Shown in pieces: positions 1 to 14,200 of a stretch of 64,000 nt of DNA. The stretch's first letter is position 1. Each line of letters begins with the position of its first letter. The translations under genes and the position numbers were made by a program. The notes beneath the pieces were generated by a model, which had not been told where the DNA came from, did no database searches, and saw only the letters and a program-made list of their open reading frames with translations. The stretch is from Hydractinia symbiolongicarpus (Eukaryota > Cnidaria > Hydrozoa > Anthoathecata > Hydractiniidae), in contig NC_079884.1 of NCBI RefSeq assembly GCF_029227915.1, positions 12,710,001 to 12,774,000 on the forward strand, given 5' to 3'.

Positions 1-585
1 TGGCAATCTAAAAATCCTCAAATTCAATGATAATGTCCAGTGTCAGAACATTCTGTTTTTGTATAAGCTCTTTCATGACAAAATGCCTGCTACTATCCAG
101 AATACTTTTGCGGTTGACTTCAACCATGCCCAGAGCACTTGTGCAGAAAAGACTGGCTTGATCAATCTTCCTACTGTCAATACCATTTGTTTTGGTAAAA
201 ATTATATTAGATTTAACACCATTAAATCCTGGAATAAGATATTGACATCAATGTCTAAAAAAATTATTATCATAGACTACTTTGGTCCTTAAGGTTATCT
301 AAAGAAGTATTTTATTGCCTATTATTAATTTGTAACAAATTTTCCTTTTGTTCTCAGACGGTTCATTTATTTGGTGATTATATATGTTTTTTCCGTTTTG
401 TGTGTCCTGTGCCGTCTATTGTACTTGTCCAAGGGTGGCATTATCCTCGTCTTAGCTTCTGCTATTAGGTAAGGTCTCCCTTCAAAAATAGTTCCTTTGT
501 TTTTCTCTTCATTTTACCAATTTTTTTAATTATTTGAACTGACAGTTATTTTTGATTAATAAAATTATCTTATCTTATCTTATAT
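1..585 (+). mobile_element. 3' end of an L2/CR1-like LINE
   Basis: The reading frame is open from base 2 to the stop at 292 and resembles the C-terminal tail of cnidarian L2/CR1-type reverse transcriptase proteins: a YKLFHDKMP segment, then short beta-strand-like segments and an IRFNTIKSWNKI motif near the end. About 290 bp of AT-rich 3' untranslated sequence follows and ends in a TTATC/TCTTA pentamer run at roughly 557-583, the kind of short tandem tail that replaces poly(A) in several non-LTR clades. The 5' part lies outside the window. The clade assignment is tentative; the retroelement nature is better supported than the exact family. Confidence 0.55.
2..292 (+). CDS. LINE reverse transcriptase C-terminal fragment
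   Basis: This partial frame has no start in the window. It encodes only the tail of the retrotransposon polyprotein, downstream of the polymerase domain, so no catalytic motif is present. It is placed with non-LTR elements because of the IRFNTIKSWNKI-type ending (equivalent to the R-x-x-K-x-W-N motif of these proteins) and the repeat-tailed untranslated region that follows. The stop at 290-292 looks natural. It is not a host gene. Confidence 0.45.
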   Translation, partial: GNLKILKFNDNVQCQNILFLYKLFHDKMPATIQNTFAVDFNHAQSTCAEKTGLINLPTVNTICFGKNYIRFNTIKSWNKILTSMSKKIIIIDYFGP

Positions 586-589
586 CTGC

Positions 590-1038
590 AGTGCAACATA
601 ACACTTACACATGCCTTATACAACCTGACTTTTACCTTAATTGACAAGACTCTGCTGGTCAACAAAGGAAGCAAGTCTCTAAACTTTTTTTAAGCATAAC
701 CTATCCTGCAAGTAACACTTCTTCCAACACCCCCTTCACTAACCAACATATCACCTAAGTAACAGAATTTTTCAACTATCTCTAATGAGCCACTGCTATA
801 CATTAGGAAAGCTGGAAATACATTGTCTATAATCTCACCTTTGCAATGGTTGCATACAAACCAAATGTCAGCTCTTAACCTTCCTCTACTACCACTGCAC
901 TTCTTCTGTGCCCAATGCTTAAAAGTGTGACAAAAAATTAAGTTACTACTAACACTTTTCCTGCAAACGCCACATAGCCAATTTCCAACTATAAGGTCAA
1001 TGCTACTAATCATGACTTTTGTGCTACAATCACTCTTA
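590..1038 (-). mobile_element. RTE-like LINE fossil, 3' portion
   Basis: Read on the minus strand, this piece matches the 3' part of the two better-preserved LINE copies at 12669-17795. It carries the Cys-rich PHD-like segment (CGVC, the altered FCHTFKHW, FVCNHC) followed by the [20 protein letters not shown] block. The frame at 690-1070 is broken, and one zinc ligand is lost (Cys to Phe in FCHTF). The copy continues beyond later insertions at 1807-1850, 2313-2515 and 4450-5095, so it is one old element in four pieces. Confidence 0.7.
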
Positions 1039-1806
1039 CAGCCCTTAAAATTAGCGTCGGCATTCGGCACTACCGACGTAAAATACGAAGAAACCGTAGT
1101 TGCGTCAGCAAAAAAATTGCCGACGTAATTTTGTTGTGAAATTTTTAAAAAATAATAATTTTGATTTTGTTTGAGCTACTCCTACTTATTGCAACTACAA
1201 AATAATTACATTCGATTTTGTAGTAAGTTAAGCCATTATCACTAACTAAAATCACTCAGGCTACTGAAATACTGTGGTACCATTCATTTTGTAATAATAA
1301 TTGCAAAAATTGTATATCGTATTGAAAAGAAGTCCAGAAGTTCTTTATCCCACACAACACAGCAGACAATAAGTCAGCCCTGCCCTCCGTTTTGTTAGGA
1401 GAGTTGTTCTGCGAAGACTTTAGCAATTGAGTCTCCTGTACAGTTTTGCTTCATGGTAAACTGTGCCGGTAACAAGCATTTTCGAAGCATGTCACTGGTG
1501 ACTTCTGCGATATACGACCTAATGATACAACCTGATGAGTTCATCTCGAAACATAAAAAGCAAGTTGGCAGTGAACTATTAATCTAACAAAGGTAGGAAG
1601 GTATGTCAATAAGACTTGTGCTCCATTCCCATTTTTCATCGTTTTAGGAGATCAATGATAATAAAATAAACAGTGAATGACGAAAGTTAATGCCAGCTGG
1701 AAAAAATTTCACTACAAAAAAATATTGCCAACGCAAATCAGTTGAAATGTATCTCACGTCGACAGTTTTATTGCCAACGTGAAAAAAATTCTAATTTTAA
1801 GGGCTG
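1039..1806. mobile_element. MITE inserted in the LINE fossil
   Basis: The ends are inverted repeats: CAGCCCTTAAAATTAG at 1039-1054 and its reverse complement at 1791-1806. Imperfect pairing continues inward through the GTCGGCA/TTGCCAAC-type sequence. A six-base direct repeat CTCTTA flanks the element (1033-1038 and 1807-1812), and the LINE sequence continues on both sides, so insertion is clear. No transposase frame is visible inside, so this is a non-autonomous DNA transposon. The superfamily is undecided because the target duplication is not a diagnostic length. Confidence 0.6.
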
Positions 1807-2215
1807 CTCTTAATCCTTTCTCTTCTATTTCTTTCTTACTGGTACTGAATTTTCATTTATACTAATTATAATCAATAATGCTTTTTCATTTTAATCTTTG
1901 TAAACTTACAGTATTTACTGACATATGAAAATATTTCACATTCTTCTTGGTGGCTTTCTCCTTTGTTTAGCCTTGGCTATCGGGAACGTCGACAGTTTTA
2001 TTGCCAACGTGAAAAAAATTCTAATTTTAAGGGCTGCTCTTAATCCTTTCTCTTCTATTTCTTTCTTACTGGTACTGAATTTTCATTTATACTAATTATA
2101 ATCAATAATGCTTTTTCATTTTAATCTTTGTAAACTTACAGTATTTACTGACATATGAAAATATTTCACATTTTTCTTGGTGGCTTTCTCCTTTGTTTAG
2201 CCTTGGCTATCGAGA
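1756..2215. repeat. 230-bp tandem duplication
   Basis: Two head-to-tail copies with a 230-base period (about 1756-1985 and 1986-2215) differ at only a few bases. The unit includes the right end of the upstream MITE and non-LINE flanking sequence, so the duplication happened after the MITE inserted. The near-identity says it is recent. Confidence 0.85.
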
Positions 2216-2312
2216 AAGTCTCCTTCCTAATTGCTAATTATTCTTTTAGTAATGTAAATTGTCATTTCTTAGGTAAATAAATGTTTACTTACTTACTTAC
2301 TTAGTTACTTAC
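1850..2312 (+). mobile_element. TTAC-tailed retroelement 3' fragment
   Basis: This sequence interrupts the LINE fossil and ends at about 2280-2312 in a run of TTAC/ACTT tetramers preceded by GGTAAATAAATG. That is the pattern of a retroposed 3' end (LINE or SINE) with a tetranucleotide tail; the tail matches in type that of the tRNA-derived SINE at 25651-25931. LINE sequence resumes immediately after with CTAATTCTTCCATCGACTC. Most of this insert lies in the 230-bp tandem duplication. No coding potential was seen. Confidence 0.4.
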
Positions 2313-2515
2313 TTCATCTAATTCTTCCATCGACTCCACTATGTGAATCGTTAATCCTGACACGACTTCTAGCATTGCTGGACATAGACTGTACCATCTT
2401 AACTAGCCACTTATCCACACCTAATTTTCTCAGCCCATAATAAACTTTATGTGCACTCTATTAAAAGCTTTCTCTAAATTAACAAAGACAAAATACACCT
2501 ATTTAACATTACGTG
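2313..2515 (-). mobile_element. RTE-like LINE fossil, polymerase-end piece
   Basis: This stretch matches, on the minus strand, the LINE region at about 13150-13490. The part corresponding to roughly 13175-13310 is missing between the CCATCGACTC and GTGAATCGTTAATCC stretches. It is littered with substitutions and small indels and carries no open frame. It belongs to the same old copy as 590-1038 and 4450-5095. Confidence 0.65.
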
Positions 2516-2683
2516 GGCCATTATTATTCAGCTCTAGGGAAGGGAACTGGGTTCTAAGAAGGGGTGCCTGATAAAATCTTCCTTGTGTTCTTCTTAGTTA
2601 AACTTGATGAAAACGAAGTATAAACAACACGCTTACATTTATCTATATCTACACAAAATCTTTTATTTCAAGAATTATTTATC

Positions 2684-3070
2684 ATGCTAAGTGTAAACTG
2701 TGCTGTTATTGGCTGTTTTAATAGCACTAAGAAGTTGCGAAAATGGAAGAAGGAACGATGTGAAATTCACGAAGTTAAACATGAAGAATGTTCATGTCAG
2801 CGACCGTTTAGTTTGGATTGCTTTCCAAGCGTCCTTAGAAATAACGAACAGAGGCAGCGTTGGATAAAAGCTATGAGAAGAATCAACCCAGATAAAAGTG
2901 ATTGGGTACCAAAACAAAGTGACAGGGTATGCTCTGTTCATTTTGTTGATGGTACACCTTACCAAAAGTATCCAGACCCAACACTGGAATTGAGGTACGA
3001 CACTCCTGTTACTAAAAAACCTAGGAGAGAACTATTTCGACATTCTCTGGAAAAGTCATCTCTTGTTTAA
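2684..3070 (+). pseudogene. THAP-domain N-terminus of ISL2EU transposase
   Basis: The 128-residue frame begins with a THAP-type C2CH zinc finger, a sequence-specific DNA-binding module. Visible ligands are the N-terminal Cys pair (VNCAVIGC, C-x4-C) and the distal CSVHF (C-x2-H-F), with the conserved RQRWIKAMRR (Trp) segment and a Pro between them. The usual spacing is enlarged by a Cys/His-rich insert (CEIHEVKHEECSC) at about residues 26-38. The frame stops at 3070, but similar sequence rich in Ser and Glu continues, so this stop looks like damage in the original transposon protein. A domesticated THAP gene is possible but less likely, given the transposase next door. Confidence 0.6.
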
Positions 3071-3423
3071 GAAGATGTTTCCAGCAATGAAGCCCAAGAA
3101 GAGGAACCTTCTTGCTCAAATATTTCTGACGCATCAGGATTTTTTTCACTGACAATATCAGACCACTCTTACACTATTTCTTCACCGCCTACATGTGAAT
3201 CATGCAGAGACAAGAGCAAAATGATCAAATCTTTGGTCAGTAAAGTGAACTCCTTAACTGTACAAGTAAAGAAGTATAGAGGCAAAGCCTTTGTGATTGT
3301 TAAAAATACACCAATGACTTGGAGAATCAATAAAAGTGATTCCAAAATGAATTACTACACTGGTTTATCTTCTATCATGTTATTTACCACTCTGTTATTG
3401 CTATTAAAGCCTTACTTACAGAA

Positions 3424-4122
3424 GTGAATTATTGGAGGGGGTCAAAACGAGCATGTTTAAGTACTAAAATAAAGCGTAAAACTAAACATGTGAAAAAGTT
3501 AACACAGCGTGATGAGTTTTTGTTAGTTTTGATGAAACTTCGTTTGGGCTTACTGACAGAGGACCTTGCAGATCGTTTTGGAATATCACCATCAACATGT
3601 TCCACAGTATTCGTAACTTGGATTAGAATTATAAGTAGAGTTTTAAGTGATGCACTTGTTGTCTGGCTTCCAAGAGAAGCCATTCGTGATAACTTGCCAA
3701 AAACATTTGCCAAAGCAGGTTATTCCAAATGTCGGATTATAATTGATTGTGCTGAGGTGTTCATTGACAGACCAAAATCCTTAACAAATCAAGCATCTAC
3801 TTGGTCAGACTATAAGCATCACAACACTTTAAAATTTCTTGTTGGTATAAGCCATTCTGGATATATAACTTTTTTATCTGATTGTTATGGTGGGCGCGCG
3901 TCCGTTAATTTTATTACAAATAACTCTGGATTTTATGATTTGTTAGAAAGTGATGATGAAGTTATGGCAGATCGTGGATTTCAAATCAGAGAAGAATTAA
4001 TGTTACGTTTTTGCAAATTAGTTGTTCCACCAGGTGCACGTGTAAAAAGTCAGATTACAAATTCAGTTTTTGTTTTTGACATTGCAAGTATGTCACTTAT
4101 ACTGTATATGTCTGATGGTTGA
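3424..4122 (+). pseudogene. ISL2EU transposase catalytic fragment (DDE_Tnp_4)
   Basis: The 232-residue frame opens with the NYWRGSK block and a basic stretch. A helix-turn-helix (LTEDLADRFGISPSTCSTVF, about residues 46-65) follows, then the RNase-H-fold nuclease. The first catalytic Asp sits in IIIDCAEVFI, the STWSDYKHHNTLKFL block follows, and the second Asp sits in VMADRGFQIRE. The third acidic residue, normally a Glu in an IHVERAIGR-like helix, is absent: the frame drifts and ends at 4122. It cannot be an active transposase. A short frame at 3221-3427 with the TGLSS segment supplies the linker upstream. Family recognition is strong. Confidence 0.75.
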
Positions 4123-4449
4123 GTTCAGAAAAACTTAAACACTCTCTAACAAAGTCAATTTCTGGTTTTGGTACAGCAGTAAATAAAATACTTTAAGGAA
4201 TAATTTCTTTTAATTTGTCTGCTATTTTGTTAAGAAAAAGTAATTTCTCGCCACAATGTTGAAGAGGATCAAAGTTCTTTTTAGGTTTCGATACTAAAGG
4301 GCGCTTTCTCTTTCCTCTGTCCGAAAAGTTATCTCTGCTAAAATTCAAGTCTTTAATTTTAGTTGGAGCTACTTGCTTTCTGTTAGGAAGCCACTCGTTA
4401 GCGGTGCTTGTACAAGCTGTATTTGTATTTTAATAAAAGCTATTAATTT

Positions 4450-5095
4450 ATCAACAAACTTTAACCCTTTTTTAGTTACCTCTTTCTAATGCATCACCCT
4501 TGGACTTGAAACAATTCACTATTACGCTTATCTGCCAGTCACTCGGGATAACACCATCCTTTATAATCTGATTTGCAAAACTTGTAATAAACTCAACTCC
4601 AGTATATCCAGACGCTTTTACCATCTCTGCAACAACACTCAATACTTCTGAAGCCTTGTCAAACTTCATTTTCCTATACCCTCCACTAACCATTCTGTCT
4701 TGAATTGCATAGCAGACCCTTCTACAACATCATCATAAGGCAAATTCATCCCAATCAAACTCAGTGGTAAGCAACCTCTGATAATGACTCTTACAAGCTA
4801 GTTTTTTCTTTTCCTTTGTGCTAGCCAAAGCATCTTCATTGTAACATGTACACTCTCACTTACAAAATCTTGATTAGTCTTCTTAATTTGGTTTGCTATC
4901 TTGAACACCTCATTGCACGTGTCTTCCCTTCTTAACACATCTACAAATTTGTTTCTCTCTGTTTCTGATTTTGGCTTACAGCAGTAAGAGCACGACGCTT
5001 AGCTTCTATGTAAATATTTTTACTACCACCTGACTTTCACTCTTTCCAAAGCTTTATCTTTTCCTTTATACACTGATTCTCCTTCTAACAAATTA
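4450..5095 (-). mobile_element. RTE-like LINE fossil, endonuclease/RT linker piece
   Basis: This segment matches, on the minus strand, about 13655-14290 of the intact copy. It keeps the [22 protein letters not shown] block and the [17 protein letters not shown] block, but frames are broken everywhere else. It ends some 35 bases before the ALDH9A1 start codon, so the promoter or 5' leader of that gene probably lies inside or just beside LINE sequence. Confidence 0.7.
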
Positions 5096-5130
5096 TTAGA
5101 TTTTTAAGATTCTAAACAAATTTCTTTGTT

Positions 5131-8711
<3,581 letters not shown>

Positions 8712-8748
8712 TCTGTGTTACAAAAATCCTGTCGTGTTATCCCTTATC

Positions 8749-8754
8749 AATAAA
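8749..8754 (+). promoter_or_regulatory. Poly(A) signal of ALDH9A1
   Basis: AATAAA lies 38 bases after the ALDH9A1 stop codon. It is the first canonical signal downstream and gives a very short 3' untranslated region. Confidence 0.6.
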
Positions 8755-9401
8755 TTAATATAAATGGAATCATTTCAGCAAGTTGGGTTATAATAATTTA
8801 TCTGCTGCTTGGATTTTATTCCTTCTATCACTATTCTTACTGAACTTTTATTATATATATGTATTTTTTTTCTTCACAATTTCTCAGGTTGCAAATATAT
8901 TTTGTCTCACCTAATTTTTAATAATTTTGATCTTAAATAATTGCTGATTGTTGTTTCTGTTTCTGTTATTTTTATTTTTATTCTAATTTCTACAGCCTGT
9001 AAAATTAGTAATGGGTAATTTTCATAGCAATACCCTACTTAATTTTTACAATTCTTTTCTGGCTACATGCTATGAGTAACGAGCAAAACCTAACCTTTTA
9101 TATAATATGATATATATACATAATTAATTTTTGATTTAATTTTATTGTTTAGAACCTTATGTTTTACTTTGATTGGCTTATATTTACACATCAAAAAAAA
9201 ATCTTGGTTTGTTTATACTTTTGACACAAATATTTGATCGTAAAAATGAAAGCAAGTGAAAAGAGATTTCAACTCCTTGATGATGTAGCAGTTGCAAACC
9301 TAGGAGATAATGCTAATAACTGAAATACCCTAAAATTTCATAAAAAATCCATCCTTACAAAAAATGGTAATTCACACTGAATAACATGCTTTCGTGGGTT
9401 A

Positions 9402-9861
9402 CTTTATTGTGATAAATTTTCACAGGGATTACATTTTGCGGTTAAGAAAATGAAGCACTTTGTGGGGACTTAAATTTGTGTTTTGACATTTTTTACAATT
9501 TTTTGAAACTGGTAAAATTAGCTCTCAGTTAAATTTTGTGACAAACAGCAACAGACAAATGAATCTATTGTAGAAAAATATCTAAAAAAAGAAATTTACA
9601 AAAGTTGATACTTTCTTTTGTAATCAACAACAAGAAGTAGTTTATTTTAACAGATTATACCTCATATTTTTTACTTGTTTTTTTTTTTTTTTTTTCTTAT
9701 TAAAAAACGGGAGGTGACAAAGGAAGTAAGGGAAAGTAAGAACGCAAGTTGAAGTGAAGATTTGGACCAAAGAAATTTTGTGGATTATTCAAAAATTATG
9801 GAAGACTTAATTTTGTGAAATCAGCAAAATTTAATCCCCGCAAAACTTTACCCCAATAAAG
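9402..9861. mobile_element. Mariner-like MITE (TA target site)
   Basis: The ends are CTTTATTG... and ...CAATAAAG, each flanked by TA (9400-9401 and 9862-9863). Inverted similarity continues inward for about 40 bases (GGGATTA-x-ATTTTGC on the left against the GCAAAATTTAATCCC stretch on the right). The 460-bp body has no transposase frame. TA duplication plus such ends fits a Tc1/mariner-type non-autonomous element. Confidence 0.55.
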
Positions 9862-10240
9862 TATTTTTGGGTTTAAAAGCCCTCGTATCATTGTTTCAAG
9901 AACAATCACGTTTATTCTTAGCTACATTTTGACATAGCTACTGCTGTCATCAAGAGGTCCAATAAGTTGTAATATTTTCCCTTTTTGTTTTTTAGCAGTT
10001 TTTGTTGCATGCTGCAGCCACTATTCTTTTAATAATAATATGCTTAGACAGGGAAACCAGCAGCTAAGCTTCAAAATTCTTGCTGCAAAAGAAGTTTTTC
10101 TTAGCAGCCATAACAGCAATGGTAGCTTCCTGATGCTAATTTTGAGGGCAGATATTCATAAATTTTCAATATATATAAAAAATATCTTAAAAAAATTATA
10201 GCCGAAAGTTATTGTAAGATGTGTTTATGATCTGTGTTTT

Positions 10241-10335
10241 GTGGTAAAAATGATTGTGTGGTAATAAAGACTGTGGTAAAAAAGGACTGTGGTAAAAAAG
10301 ACTGATAAAAAAGACTGTGTGGTAAAATAGACTGT
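10241..10335. repeat. GTGGTAAAAAAGACT minisatellite
   Basis: Five to six imperfect copies of a 15-18 base unit (GTGGTAAAAAAGACTGT) run head to tail. The frames it creates on either strand are low-complexity artefacts. Confidence 0.7.
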
Positions 10336-11205
10336 ACAGTGAAAAAAGAGTAGCTCTTCTTCAATATAAAAAGAGTGTGTGGTAGAAAACAGTAACTAGG
10401 TCTTGTACCGTTTTTTTTTTTTTTTTTTTTTGTACATGTTTTTAGTTTGTTTTTCATAAATAATGATACGTAAAAAAAACTTTAAGCAAATGAAAATCAG
10501 GTAATTTTTGCTTTTTCTGGTTTTCTAAGAATGACATCCATGCTCATATTACCTGGCTTATAGAAAATAGGTCAGTATTGGATAGATCATTTTAAATGTG
10601 TCCAGTTTATATGTGATACAATAAAAAATGAGAATTAAAATCTCTTGAAATCTCTTTTTATTCTACTTTATAAGAGTCATATGGCCTAACATTTCAATCA
10701 CAGAAGCAGGGCCTGAAAGGAATAGGAAAAGATATAACTAAATCATTAAAAGGCTGCATTTTTTTTTCTCCTTAAACTGTGACACAAGGTATCATAATAG
10801 CTTAGCAAACATTATGTTTACTAATGGATTAGATAAGACTTAACTAGATAGGATTCTTAAAATATTGAACCTATGTTAACGTTGCACAAAATAGAAATAA
10901 AATAAATGGTTTTAGTATAGTCTGCGAAAATTTTATCATGCCTTGAATTTTTGGTAAGTAATAGTTTTTCTATGTGTATACTAAAAATTGTAGTTTGTTT
11001 ACAAGAAAGTAAACAAATTGCAAGGTAGAAATGATAATTGTTATGTTCTCTTTTTGAAATAATATAATACTTGGTCATCAATTCTGCTTTCTCATAGATT
11101 TAAAAATCAAAAACATAATGCTTTATAAACGCTTTCATTATTTTAAACTGTGGGTAACTGTGGTATCGTAAATTGAAAACAGAATGACTTGAAACCATAG
11201 CTGAC

Positions 11206-14200
11206 ATGGCTGAGAAAGAAGCATTGGTCCATAGGTTGGATTATTATTATGATCTTGGTATGTATGTCAATTCATTTTTAACTTGTTTTAAATTTAAAGA
11301 TTTTCATATTAAACTTTATTTTACCTGTTGTAAATTATTAACAGAACTTTTTTGAAAAAATTGCCTTAGTTTCCACCAAACTTTACAAAAAAGTCAAATA
11401 ACCTTGCTAAATAAAACCTGCTATTAAGAATTTTATCTTTATATATTTATTCCTAAGAAATGTACCTTTGTATTTTCATTTAACTTTGTATGATGCACTT
11501 GGCACAAAAATTTCCATTAATGCAATCATGTTTTTTAAGTTTCTGCACAAATACTTCAACACCAAAGTTTAGCGCATGGTCTGTTCCCATTAAATGTCAA
11601 TGATAAAACACATACCGAAGGACATGTGCGGGACAATGTGTATTGTGCGATGTGTGTATGGGCAGTTGGCTTAGCCTACAGGTAAATAATTCTTGTTCTG
11701 AACTAGGAATGGGTCAATAAAAAAAGAATAATCAAAATTCAGATTAAAATACTGGTACAATAAAAGTTACACTCAAAATTTTTATTTACTGTCTTTCACC
11801 AATAATTATAACTTTTTTTTAAGTCATCCTTTAACATGTTTTGTTTTCTGTCTCCAGGTTTCTACAAAACTTCTCAAATTGCACACATATACCTGATGGT
11901 TTAAAACATCAGATTTGCTATTATACATTTTCTTGTTATTTTTGGTAAAAGCAGGCATACACCAGTGTTTTTGTCAGCATTGTTGCCACAGCTATAGTCT
12001 ATTATTTAAGACTTTCTTTGTGATCCCTTTGCTTTTCAAAAAAAGATGTCCAATGTGACATAAATTTTCATTGCATTATAGATTTTAAATTGTGTCTATT
12101 TCTGATCAACGAAATAAAATGTAAATGGTACTTTAGGTTTTCTACTGTAAAAAATAGGGCAGGTTTAATGAAAATTTTATCCAACGTAATGTGCGTAATC
12201 AATATTTGCGGGCAATATTTTTTGGCATTCATATATTCAGTATTATCTTGTCGTTAACATTGTTGTTTATTAAGAAGTTATTATTTTAAAGTTTTTTGCT
12301 TAGAGTAATTTTCAATTTAGGCATATTGATGATGATGATGGACGAATACATGAATTAGAACAAAGTGCTGTCAAGTGCATGCGTGGTATTCTGTTTTTCT
12401 ACATGCGTCAAGCCCACAAGGTATAATCCAATTTAGCTAAATTTGTTGTTAAAAATTTGCCTCTCTATTTTATTTTACAGAGCCTGTTTATTGATTATCC
12501 AAGTTAATATAAATTTTTAATAGGGTAGGGAAGTAAAAAAGATTATGTGATTTTGATGAAAACATACCCTAACCCTTAAGGATCTCTTTAAGATACAAGA
12601 GAGGAGTCCTCCACCATACCTTAGTTTAAAGGACCGATTGTGGAAGTCCCATGAAATGCCACATAGTGATCATCATCATCATCATCATTCTCAGGACTCT
12701 GCTAGTCAGTAAAGGAAGTAACTCTCTAACTTTTTCCAAGCAGAACCTATCCTGCAAGTAACACTTCTTCCAACACCCCCTTCACTGCCCAACATATCAC
12801 CTAAGTAACAGAAGTTCTTAACTATCTCTAACGAGCCACTGTTGTACATCATTAAAGCTGGAAATACTTCATTCTCTATAATCTCACCTTTGCAACGCTT
12901 GCATACAAACTGTATGTCAGCTCTTAACCTTCCACTAATACTACTGCACTTCTTATGTACCCAATGCTTGCAAGTCTGACAAAAAATTGAGTTACTACCA
13001 ACCCCTTTCCTGCAAACTCCACAAGGCCACTTTCCAACTACAAGGTCACACTTGGCTGCAATGCTACTTATCATGACTTTAGACTTTGCTGTGTTTACCT
13101 TCAGCCCTTTCTCTTCTAGTCCTTTCTTCCACTTCTCAAACTTTTCAACTAATTCTTCCATCGACTCTGCTATGAGAACCAAATCATCTGCATACAATAA
13201 CTCCCATGGACAACCTGTTCTGAACTCCATCGACAGCGCTTCTAAGACTAGAATAAACAACAAAGGACTAAGTACAGAACCATGATGTACACCAACATTT
13301 ACACTAAATTCATCACTAAGTGAATCGTTAATCCTGACACGACTTCTAGCATTGCTGTACATAGACTGAGCCATCGTAACTAGCCACTCATCCACACCTA
13401 ATTTTCTCATAGCCCACCAAATAACTTTACGTGGCACTCTATCAAAAGCTTTCTCTAAATCTACAAAGGCAAAATAGAGATTCTTTCTCTTTCCTAAATA
13501 CTTTTCCTGAAGCTGTCTGAGTAAAAATATTGCATCTGTTGTGCCACGCCCTGGAACAAAACCAAATTGCATCTTATCTATATCAATTCTTTCTCTAAGT
13601 AACTTATCAATCACTCTTTCAATAACTTTCATTACTTGATCAACCAACTTCAAACCTCTATAGTTACCCCTTTCTAATGCATCACCCTTGCCCTTGAAAC
13701 AGTTCACTATTACACTCGACTGCCACTCACTCGGAATAGCACCATCCTTCATAATCTGGTTAGCAAGACTTGTAATAAGCTCAACTCCAATATATCCAGA
13801 TGCTTTTACCATCTCTGCAACAATACCTGATACTCCTGCAGCCTTGCCAATCTTCAATTTCCTAATAGCCTCCACTACCCATTCTGTCTTGATCTCCATA
13901 GCTGGCCCTTCTACGACATCATCATCAGACAAATTATCCTCGTCCCAATCAAACTCAGTGTTAAGCAACCTCTGATAATGATTCTTCCAAGCTACCCTTT
14001 TCTCCTCCTCTGTGCTAGCCAAAACACCTTCATCATTACGTATACACTTCTCACCTACAATATCTTGATTAGTCTTCTTCATTTGCTTTGCTATCTTGAA
14101 TACCTCATTGCGCTGGTCTTCCCTTCTTAACACATCTGCAAATCTGTTTCTCTCTGCTTCTGATTTTGCCTTATACACTGCTGTACGAGCGCGACGCTTA

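Larger units (their letters stand above)
2516..4440 (+). mobile_element. ISL2EU-type DNA transposon remnant
   Basis: The interval between two pieces of one LINE fossil holds a THAP zinc finger frame followed by an HTH plus DDE (Tnp_4) transposase frame. That order is characteristic of ISL2EU elements of the PIF/Harbinger-IS5 group. Convincing terminal inverted repeats were not found by eye, so the edges are set by where the LINE sequence stops and resumes. The element is disabled by stops and by loss of the end of the transposase. Confidence 0.6.
8755..11205. other. Intergenic region between ALDH9A1 and PHKB
   Basis: No gene was recognised here. The interval holds a mariner-like MITE (9402-9861), homopolymer T tracts (around 9681 and 10410), a short minisatellite (10241-10335) and otherwise AT-rich unique-looking sequence. 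The PHKB promoter must lie in its last part, but I see no diagnostic element. Confidence 0.6.
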
